Made by a program: the position numbers and the translations under genes. From Nonlabens sp. Hel1_33_55 (GTDB lineage Bacteria; Bacteroidota; Bacteroidia; Flavobacteriales; Flavobacteriaceae): a stretch of DNA of 64,000 nt. Where the stretch lies: positions 2,139,501-2,203,500 of the forward strand of contig NZ_LT627735.1 in the NCBI RefSeq assembly GCF_900101765.1, written 5' to 3'. Below the pieces are notes generated by a model that saw only the letters and a program-made list of their open reading frames with translations, did no database searches and was not told the DNA's origin. Shown piece by piece: positions 1 to 6,162 of the stretch; position 1 is the first letter of the stretch, and every line of letters starts with the position of its first letter.

Positions 1-220
1 GCTCTTCACTAGTATTAGGTGGCGTCACAGGATAACTATGAGGATTCTTCATTATTTCCTCATAATTAGAATCAGAAATGTCAAGCACACTCTTGAATCG
101 CAGTAACATGACTTTTTCTTCTTCCTTCAATCCAGCAGACTGAGCTAGCGATACGATCGTTGCAAAATGACTTTTATTTCTGGCGCTTTCTCCAGATTCA
201 AATAATGATGAAAATGACAT
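1..220 (-). CDS. TerB-family protein, partial (C-terminus outside window)
   Basis: Reading the minus strand from an ATG at 218-220 gives an open frame to the window edge, 73 codons. It begins MSFSSLFESGE and continues with a helical stretch (FATIVSLAQSAGLKEEEK) and NPHSYPVTPP. This matches what I recall of the N-terminus of flavobacterial TerB-like tellurite-resistance-family proteins, small helical metal-binding proteins of unclear cellular role. The acidic metal-site residues usual in the first helix pair are weak here (SLAQSAGLKEEE). Only the first part is visible, so the family call rests on the N-terminal pattern alone. Confidence 0.6.
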   Translation of the reverse strand, partial: MSFSSLFESGESARNKSHFATIVSLAQSAGLKEEEKVMLLRFKSVLDISDSNYEEIMKNPHSYPVTPPNTSEE

Positions 221-278
221 AATTGTAATTTAATAAGAAGGTGTAAATATAATAATATGGTATTGGGTTCGCGCTTTT

Positions 279-1217
279 CTAGGATAGATGTTCCAGCATT
301 TCGCTAACGGTAGCCTCGAGATCATAAGCTGCTTTCCAGTTCCAGTCCTCAAGTGCTGGAGTATCATCTATAGAGCTAGGCCAGCTATCTGCAATTTGTT
401 GTCTTGAATCAGGCTCGTAATTTATAGTGAATTCTGGAATGTGCTGAATTATAGCATCAGCTATATCTTGTGGTGTAAAACTCATACCGCTCAAATTGTA
501 AGAAGAACGCTCCTTTATTTGACTTGCCGGTGCATCCATCAAATCAACCGTCGCTCTAATAGCATCATGCATATACATCATGGGCAAGGCAGTACCTGCA
601 GATAAGAAACAGGTGTAACTTTTATGTTCAATAGCTTTATGAAAGATGTCCACTGCATAATCTGTCGTACCGCCACCTGGTAAAGTCTTCCAGGAAATTA
701 AGCCTGGATAGCGTATGCTGCGCACGTCAACTCCATATTTTTTATGATAGTACTCGCACCAGCGCTCACCGGTTTGTTTACTGATTCCATAAACCGTGGT
801 GGGTTCCATGATCGTATGCTGCGGCGTATTGATCTTAGGAGTTGTTGGGCCAAAAACAGCAATACTCGATGGCCAGAAAATCCTTTGAATAACTTTTTCT
901 TTGGCAAGATCCAGAACAATGAACAATGAATCCATGTTTAGCTTCCAGGCCTTGTCCGGGAATCTTTCCCCAGTGGCACTCAACATCGCCGCCATTAGAT
1001 AAACGTCTTGTATATCTCGAGTCCTACAAACTTCACCCACTTTTTCTCTGTCTGTGGCGTCAAGAATCTCGAACGGTCCAGACTTAGTTAGTTCCTCACT
1101 TCCTTCTCTGATATCTGCAGCAATCACATTCTCACTGCCGTGAATAGACCGCAACTTCATGGTGAGCTCTGCACCTATCTGCCCGCTGGCACCTATGACT
1201 AGAATTTTTCCCGACAT
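279..1217 (-). CDS. L-threonine 3-dehydrogenase, SDR (epimerase-like) type
   Basis: This 312-residue extended short-chain dehydrogenase would oxidise L-threonine to 2-amino-3-oxobutyrate with NAD+, in the cytoplasm. The N-terminal Rossmann motif is GASGQIG (residues 9-15). The catalytic Tyr/Lys pair is Y143 and K147 (YGISK), with serines 117-118 in WPSSIAVFG as the expected Ser position. The nucleotide-sugar-epimerase-like architecture and length fit the Flavobacterium-type threonine dehydrogenase rather than the zinc-dependent MDR enzyme. A generic NAD-dependent epimerase is the alternative. The gene stands alone; its upstream region is shared with a divergent lipoprotein gene and carries a copy of the dispersed palindrome. 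Confidence 0.85.
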   Translation of the reverse strand: MSGKILVIGASGQIGAELTMKLRSIHGSENVIAADIREGSEELTKSGPFEILDATDREKVGEVCRTRDIQDVYLMAAMLSATGERFPDKAWKLNMDSLFIVLDLAKEKVIQRIFWPSSIAVFGPTTPKINTPQHTIMEPTTVYGISKQTGERWCEYYHKKYGVDVRSIRYPGLISWKTLPGGGTTDYAVDIFHKAIEHKSYTCFLSAGTALPMMYMHDAIRATVDLMDAPASQIKERSSYNLSGMSFTPQDIADAIIQHIPEFTINYEPDSRQQIADSWPSSIDDTPALEDWNWKAAYDLEATVSEMLEHLS

Positions 1218-1295
1218 TCGGTAAGATTAGTTTATTGCAAATATAGTGGACACTAACAAGCCTGCTGTCTATGTTGTGAAGATCCTTTGATATTT

Positions 1296-1311
1296 CGCTT
1301 TCGCGAAAGCG
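1296..1311. repeat. Dispersed palindrome, copy 1 (perfect 16-mer)
   Basis: CGCTTTCGCGAAAGCG lies in the divergent gap between the threonine dehydrogenase start and the lipoprotein start at 1459. It is one of only two intergenic copies not close behind a stop codon. Confidence 0.95.
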
Positions 1312-1423
1312 AGAACACATCAAACATCATAACATCCAGTATTAACTTAATTATTCATGATTATATAAATTAAAAGTATAATTCATTAATAATAATTTAT
1401 GTATTTAACATTTGAAAGTAAAG

Positions 1424-1431
1424 TACTTTTG
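1424..1431 (+). promoter_or_regulatory. Bacteroidetes -7 element TACTTTTG
   Basis: TACTTTTG fits TAnnTTTG and lies 28 bp upstream of the ATG at 1459. No clear -33 TTG was found at the usual distance. The element falls inside the longer open frame that begins further upstream, which argues for the start at 1459. Confidence 0.5.
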
Positions 1432-1458
1432 GCCTTTCCATTATTAAAAGGAATAATT

Positions 1459-2142
1459 ATGAAAAAGCAAATTTTCATCATGGCTCTAGCTGCAACAGCA
1501 TTAATAGCCTGTAAAGAGGAAAAGAAAGACATGGATGATGTCATGGATGAAAACGCCATGGAGACAGAAACCGTTGTTGAGGTTGAGGAAGAGCAGCCCA
1601 TGACCAGAACTGTTTCATACAGTCAGGAAGATGCAGGAACCATGCAGCGTGACTTTGAAGAATCTGTGACTGTCGATCAGGATGGTAATGTTACCAATAT
1701 TAAAGGCTGGACAGTTTATTCTACAGTTGATAAAGACATTACTTCTCTTGAAAATGCGAATACTGCAAACAAGATGACAGCAGTTCAGAAATTAAGAACT
1801 GACTTTAACTCGCTCAAAAACTCGATTCCTGATTACCTGAACTTGAGAAGAGTACGCAGAGCTGTGGATGATGTAGACAGAGAGATAAGTGATTTTGAAG
1901 AATTATCTACTGAATCTAATGTGAGCGATAGAAAAATGAATCGTTACTTAAATAACATAGGTGAAGCTTATGATGATCTGGCAGATGAAGTTGCAAGAGC
2001 TCGCAAGAAATATGTAGAAAATAAGGAAGACGCCATCGAGGAATATCTTGAAGAAGTGAACGACCTAGACAGTGGCAAAACCACTGAAGAGCGTTACCGC
2101 GATGCCCGTGAAGAATACGATGAAGAAATGGATCAAAAATAA
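1459..2142 (+). CDS. Lipoprotein of unknown function, charged helical
   Basis: This 227-residue protein starts with a lipoprotein signal (KKQIFIMALAATALIAC, lipidated C18), followed by an acidic stretch rich in Asp, Glu and Met. The rest is strongly charged and predicted helical, with many Glu/Arg/Lys heptad-like runs near the C-terminus (EEYLEEVNDLD, RYRDAREEYDEEM). I recognise no family. The frame is open 60 bp further upstream, but the TAnnTTTG promoter element and the signal peptide place the start at 1459. A strong terminator follows directly, so the gene is probably monocistronic. It is probably anchored in the inner or outer membrane facing the periplasm. Confidence 0.75.
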   Translation: MKKQIFIMALAATALIACKEEKKDMDDVMDENAMETETVVEVEEEQPMTRTVSYSQEDAGTMQRDFEESVTVDQDGNVTNIKGWTVYSTVDKDITSLENANTANKMTAVQKLRTDFNSLKNSIPDYLNLRRVRRAVDDVDREISDFEELSTESNVSDRKMNRYLNNIGEAYDDLADEVARARKKYVENKEDAIEEYLEEVNDLDSGKTTEERYRDAREEYDEEMDQK

Positions 2143-2163
2143 TATCCCTAGTACACCCTAGAG

Positions 2164-2190
2164 AACACCGCTGTAAAGCGGTGTTTTTTT
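2164..2190 (+). terminator. Rho-independent terminator
   Basis: Perfect 9-bp arms AACACCGCT and AGCGGTGTT with a GTAA loop are followed by a run of T. It ends the lipoprotein transcript at 2142. Confidence 0.9.
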
Positions 2191-2209
2191 GTTTAATTTT
2201 GGCTGGTAT

Positions 2210-2743
2210 ATGCGTTACTTCATTTTCTTGTTGCTTAGTGTTCTTTTGATTTCCTGTCAGGAAGAAGAACGCAGTGCGCCTGATCAGGAAAAAGTCAAAG
2301 TTTCAGAAATTCAGTTTGCAGAAACAGAGATCGCCTTAATAGGTGATGCTCAAAGGCTGGCGTCAGAATGGGAAGCCTACACCACTTTTCAAACAGCATT
2401 TGAAAATTACGATCACAGCGTTGAAGCTACCCAGCGATTAGCAACTCTCGCTCATAATTTACGCGAGAATATGAGTCCAGAATTTGACAACCAACCTATT
2501 CGCTCAAGAATTTTGGTACTGGAAACCAGATTAAATCGCTATGCGTCCTTTTTAGGTTACACAAACAAACCAGAAGAACTGTACACAGAATATTATGGCG
2601 ATATCATAAGAGCATTTGATGACCTTAACGGCCAGCTCAATGAAAAGTCTTATGTCGACGATCTTCAAGAGCAATTGATAGAAGAATTAAAGTCAGACCT
2701 GCGCGATCTTGACGGTGTTCCCAACGATTCTATTGCACTATAA
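2210..2743 (+). CDS. Small lipoprotein, unknown function
   Basis: The product is 177 residues with a lipoprotein signal (MRYFIFLLLSVLLISC, C16) followed by an acidic linker. The mature part is helical and charged, with no recognised domain. An in-frame TTG at 2189 would extend it, but that codon lies in the tail of the preceding terminator, so the ATG at 2210 is preferred. Size, position and composition resemble the lipoprotein just upstream, though I cannot claim homology by eye. It ends 50 bp before the ligase-associated exonuclease and may or may not share its transcript. Confidence 0.7.
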   Translation: MRYFIFLLLSVLLISCQEEERSAPDQEKVKVSEIQFAETEIALIGDAQRLASEWEAYTTFQTAFENYDHSVEATQRLATLAHNLRENMSPEFDNQPIRSRILVLETRLNRYASFLGYTNKPEELYTEYYGDIIRAFDDLNGQLNEKSYVDDLQEQLIEELKSDLRDLDGVPNDSIAL

Positions 2744-2793
2744 ACTTGTCTTAAACGGTCGGTGAATTCGCACATGCTCCCTAATTTTAGGAA

Positions 2794-3834
2794 ATGAGCA
2801 AACCTCTTTTACAATTCACGGACAATGGTATTTATTGTGATGCGGCAGGCGTCTATCTCGATCCTTGGAAACCTGTGGACAAAGCACTCATAACGCATGG
2901 CCATGCAGATCATAGCCGCTGGGGACATAAAAAATACATCACGCATCACGACAATGTTCCTATTATTTCTCATCGATTGGGAGATATAAATGTGAGTGGT
3001 ATCGCTCATGGCGAAAGCTTGCTCATCAACAACGTCAAGTTCTCATTCCATCCTGCGGGACATATACCAGGATCCTGCCAGATTAGAGTGGAACACAAAA
3101 ACGAAGTTTGGGTATTCACAGGAGATTATAAAACGGAAGATGATGGGATTTCCGTGCCCTACGAACCCATCAAGTGCGACACATTTATAACCGAATGCAC
3201 CTTTGGATTACCGGCATTCAAATGGCGACCACAAAGCGAAGTGATGCACGATGTCAATGAATGGTGCGCACAAAACCATACAGAAGGAAAAACTTCCATC
3301 CTATTTGCCTATTCACTTGGAAAAGCACAACGGCTTATAAAACATCTAGACACAAGCCAAATGAAAATTTACTGTCATGGAGCCGTCTTCAAAATGACCG
3401 AGGTGCTGCGTGAACTTATAGATTTCCCACCAACGCATTTAGTAACACGAGAAACTACCAAAGAAGAATTGAAAGGAAATATTGTTGTTGCGCCGCCCAG
3501 CGCTCATGGATCTGCATGGATGCGCAAGTTTGTTCCTTATGCTACGGCAAGCGCCAGCGGCTGGATGACCTTTAGAGGCGCACGCCGCAGAAGAGCCATC
3601 GACAAAGGCTTTGTATTGTCAGACCATTGCGATTGGGATGGATTGTTAGAAAGCATTGAAGCTACAGGTTGTGAAAATGTGATCACTACGCACGGCTACC
3701 AAGATATTTTTGCCAGGTACCTGCGAGAAGAAAAAGGCTTGAACGCTATTAGCGAGCGCACTCAATATGAAGGTGAAACTTTAAATGAATCAGAGCCTGA
3801 AACAGATGATGAAACTAAAAAGGAAGCGAGCTAA
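2794..3834 (+). CDS. DNA ligase-associated MBL-fold exonuclease
   Basis: This 346-residue metallo-beta-lactamase/beta-CASP-type nuclease is predicted to trim DNA ends in a repair pathway with the adjacent ligase and helicase. The metal-binding signature HGHADH is at residues 35-40. Further metal motifs are HPAGHIPGS, FTGDYK and SDHCDWDG near the C-terminus. Length and neighbours match the family annotated as putative exonuclease, DNA ligase-associated (TIGR04122 as I recall). Its stop codon overlaps the start of the next ORF (TAATG), which suggests translational coupling. The C-terminal tail is acidic and probably disordered. Confidence 0.9.
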   Translation: MSKPLLQFTDNGIYCDAAGVYLDPWKPVDKALITHGHADHSRWGHKKYITHHDNVPIISHRLGDINVSGIAHGESLLINNVKFSFHPAGHIPGSCQIRVEHKNEVWVFTGDYKTEDDGISVPYEPIKCDTFITECTFGLPAFKWRPQSEVMHDVNEWCAQNHTEGKTSILFAYSLGKAQRLIKHLDTSQMKIYCHGAVFKMTEVLRELIDFPPTHLVTRETTKEELKGNIVVAPPSAHGSAWMRKFVPYATASASGWMTFRGARRRRAIDKGFVLSDHCDWDGLLESIEATGCENVITTHGYQDIFARYLREEKGLNAISERTQYEGETLNESEPETDDETKKEAS

Positions 3835-4232
3835 TGGGGATTCTTAAAAACAATGACGACCAATTGGAAGATGAGAATCTCACCTTCTTTTTTGATGGTT
3901 CCAGAAAGCTAAATGAGTTTGTGCTCAATAAGAACAAGAGTCATCCACTATCCAGCCGATGTGCTGAGCCTGTCGAAGCAGAAAATCGAGATGTGATTAA
4001 TACAGATAAAAGTAATCCAGTATCGAGCGACAGTCGAGATATGGATGGTGTAGCTAGCAACAATCCCGTTAGCGAAAACGAGATCCTGAAACAAGTTCAG
4101 GATGACAATGGAAAAATGGAAAACGAGAATAGCGAGCCTGACGAGCTTTCCCCTTTAGGGAAATGTCCGTCTCGCACTGAGAATGGCCGGAGTGAGGACA
4201 ATGGGACTTCAAATTCAAGCGAAGCGCTATGA
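3834..4232 (+). CDS. 132-residue ORF built largely from palindromic repeats
   Basis: The ORF is tightly coupled on both sides: its ATG overlaps the exonuclease stop and its TGA overlaps the ligase ATG (ATGA at 4229). Residues 1-38 are unique (a Phe-rich FFFDGS segment). Almost everything after that is translated repeat DNA, namely LSSRCAEPVEAENRD, NPVSSDSRDMDG, EILKQVQDD and SPLGK. The same phrases in the same order and frame occur inside the neighbouring ligase. It may once have been a short N-terminal gene or spacer that grew by repeat insertion while staying open. Any function is unknown, and it may serve only to carry ribosomes to the ligase start. Confidence 0.45.
   Translation: MGILKNNDDQLEDENLTFFFDGSRKLNEFVLNKNKSHPLSSRCAEPVEAENRDVINTDKSNPVSSDSRDMDGVASNNPVSENEILKQVQDDNGKMENENSEPDELSPLGKCPSRTENGRSEDNGTSNSSEAL
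3950..4163. repeat. Composite palindromic repeat, copy A
   Basis: Ordered units are: a type-1 unit containing CTGAGCCTGTCGAAG (3964-3978); a short type-1 unit ATCGAGCGACAGTCGAGAT (4022-4040); a hairpin with perfect 8-bp arms ATCCTGAA/TTCAGGAT (4083-4103); and a hairpin TTTCCC/GGGAAA (4147-4163). A degenerate tail runs on to about 4202. Copies B (5300-5446) and C (6023-6126) share order and sequence. Confidence 0.85.
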
Positions 4233-5995
4233 AACAGTTTGCAGAACTTATTAGAACCATAGACGGCACCAACAAGACAAATCTAAAGGTCGCAGCACTA
4301 ACCGAATACTTCAACACGGCACCTCAAGAAGATAAATTGTGGACCATTGCCATACTTTCCCATCGCAGACCCAAGCGACCGGTCAACACAACATTGATGC
4401 GAGAATGGGCAACCGACATTAGCGGTATTCCCATGTGGTTGTTTGAAGAATCCTACCATATCGTTGGCGATCTTGCAGAGACAATAGCATTAATTCTGCC
4501 TACCACCAGCGAACCGTCAGATAAATCATTATCGCAAATCATTCACGAATTGATTGCCTTGCGCAAAAAGACGGATGAAGAGAAGAAAAATTACCTGCAA
4601 GAAAACTGGTTGAAGCTTAATTACTACGAGCGATTTGTATTCAATAAAATCATGACAGGTGGTTTTAGAATTGGTGTTTCTCAAAAATTAATGACCCGTG
4701 CACTAGCTGCCTCGACAGGAATTGATCAGGACGTATTGGCTCATAAACTCATGGGAAGCTGGACCGGCGAGAATACTACTTTTCAAGAATTGGTTTTTGA
4801 AGACAATGAAGTTGCCATGCGCGGTAAACCGTATCCGTTTTATCTAGCCTATGCAGTTGAAGGTGATGTAGCCGATTTGGGCGATGTCAGCAATTGGAGT
4901 GCAGAACATAAATGGGACGGCATTAGATCCCAAACCATCATCAGGGCTGGCGAACTTTTCGTCTGGTCTCGCGGTGAAGAGTTGGTAACTGACAAATACC
5001 CAGAATTTCAAAAGTTCCTCGATGTGATTCCAAACGGTACTGTAATCGATGGCGAAATTCTACCCTACAAAGACGGCGAAATCATGAATTTCAATGATCT
5101 CCAAACCAGAATAGGAAGAAAAACAGTTGGTAAAAAATTACTCGCAGATGTTCCTGTAGTTGTGGTAGCTTATGATTTATTGGAATGGCAAGGAAAGGAT
5201 ATTCGCGACATGGCTTTTATAGAGCGCAGGAAATTGTTGGAGGAATTAGTGGAAGCTGTGAAGGATGGAGTTCCTTTTAATCAATACAATGATAATCCGA
5301 TATCGAGCGACAGTCGAGATACGGATGGTGAATCAAGCAAAAATTCCGATAGTGATAAGCAGATCCTGAAACAAGTTCAGGATGACAAAGAGAAAGTTTC
5401 CCCTTTGGGGAAATCTCCGCAGGAGAATGGGGCTGTTCCCTTAATGCTTTCAGAAACCATGCATTTCAATTCTTGGGAAGAAGTGGCAGCAGAACGCAAC
5501 AAAGCCGAAGAACGTCGATCAGAAGGATTGATGCTCAAAAAGAAAGACAGTCCATACCTCGTGGGTCGTAAAAAAGGCGATTGGTGGAAATGGAAAGTAG
5601 ATCCATTCTCCGTTGATGCGGTATTGACCTATGCTATGCGCGGTCATGGTAGAAGAGCCAATCTTTTTACTGACTATACTTTCGGATTGTGGCAAGATGG
5701 TGAGTTGGTGACTTTCGCGAAAGCGTACTCTGGACTCACCGATGCAGAATTCAGAAAAGTCGATGCATGGATTAAAAAGAACACCTTAGAACGATTCGGA
5801 CCCGTTAGATCTGTAACTCCGCATCATGTATTTGAAATTGCCTTTGAAGGTATAGCACCCAGTAAACGACACAAATCTGGAGTTGCTACACGTTTCCCAC
5901 GAATTGTTAGATGGAGACAAGACAAACCCATTGAAGAGGCCAACACGCTGGATGATTTAAAAGCGCTGATTCCAACGGATGGTGAATTTTTGTAA
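4229..5995 (+). CDS. ATP-dependent DNA ligase with in-frame repeat insertion
   Basis: This 588-residue ATP-dependent ligase belongs to the bacterial ligase-exonuclease-helicase cluster family. It seals nicks after adenylation of K228 in the motif KWDGIR (228-233). Other nucleotidyltransferase motifs are DGEILPY (274-280), EGLMLKK (432-438) and the WKWK motif V (453-456). The N-terminal 200 residues form the DNA-binding domain and the C-terminus the OB fold. Residues about 351-405 (NPISSDSRDTDG, QILKQVQDD, VSPLGKSP) are repeat DNA read in frame, sitting just before the EGLMLK motif. Without them the length would be about 533. A second repeat, the dispersed palindrome, encodes TFAKAY at 495-500. 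All catalytic motifs are intact, so activity is likely but untested. Confidence 0.92.
   Translation: MKQFAELIRTIDGTNKTNLKVAALTEYFNTAPQEDKLWTIAILSHRRPKRPVNTTLMREWATDISGIPMWLFEESYHIVGDLAETIALILPTTSEPSDKSLSQIIHELIALRKKTDEEKKNYLQENWLKLNYYERFVFNKIMTGGFRIGVSQKLMTRALAASTGIDQDVLAHKLMGSWTGENTTFQELVFEDNEVAMRGKPYPFYLAYAVEGDVADLGDVSNWSAEHKWDGIRSQTIIRAGELFVWSRGEELVTDKYPEFQKFLDVIPNGTVIDGEILPYKDGEIMNFNDLQTRIGRKTVGKKLLADVPVVVVAYDLLEWQGKDIRDMAFIERRKLLEELVEAVKDGVPFNQYNDNPISSDSRDTDGESSKNSDSDKQILKQVQDDKEKVSPLGKSPQENGAVPLMLSETMHFNSWEEVAAERNKAEERRSEGLMLKKKDSPYLVGRKKGDWWKWKVDPFSVDAVLTYAMRGHGRRANLFTDYTFGLWQDGELVTFAKAYSGLTDAEFRKVDAWIKKNTLERFGPVRSVTPHHVFEIAFEGIAPSKRHKSGVATRFPRIVRWRQDKPIEEANTLDDLKALIPTDGEFL
5300..5446. 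repeat. Composite palindromic repeat, copy B, inside the ligase gene
   Basis: Short type-1 unit at 5302-5320 (identical core to copy A), ATCCTGAA/TTCAGGAT hairpin at 5363-5383, and TTTCCCC/GGGGAAA hairpin with a TTT loop at 5397-5413. Unit order and reading frame are the same as in copy A. The insertion keeps the ligase frame open. Confidence 0.9.
5712..5725. repeat. Dispersed palindrome, copy 2 (in ligase CDS)
   Basis: CTTTCGCGAAAGCG contains a perfect 12-bp palindrome and is read TFAKAY in the ligase OB-fold region. Confidence 0.9.
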
Positions 5996-6011
5996 TTCAG
6001 AATTCTGAATT
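5994..6011. repeat. 18-bp perfect palindrome at the ligase stop codon
   Basis: AATTCAGAATTCTGAATT is its own reverse complement and begins within the ligase TAA. It has no T-run typical of a terminator. It may be one more unit of the repeat cluster between ligase and helicase. Confidence 0.7.
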
Positions 6012-6022
6012 GTTGCAAATTC

Positions 6023-6160
6023 AATCCAGTATCGAGCCGCGGTACTGAGCCTGTCGAAGTTGGTAGTCGAGATATGGTTGGTTTATGTATTAAAACGACC
6101 AATAGATCCTGAAACGAGTTCAGGATGACAAGAAATACAGATCTCGCGTCAAGCGCGAGA
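6023..6160. repeat. Composite palindromic repeat, copy C, ligase-helicase spacer
   Basis: A full-length type-1 unit with CTGAGCCTGTCGAAG (6045-6059) is followed by the 8-bp-arm hairpin ATCCTGAA/TTCAGGAT (6106-6126). Another perfect hairpin, TCTCGCG/CGCGAGA (6142-6160), ends 2 bp before the helicase ATG at 6163. The last hairpin could hinder ribosome access or mark an insertion boundary. Confidence 0.85.
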
Positions 6161-6162
6161 CT

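Noticed and set aside
2189..2209. TTG start of the small lipoprotein
   Set aside because: It lies in the tail of the preceding terminator; the ATG at 2210 directly begins the lipoprotein signal.
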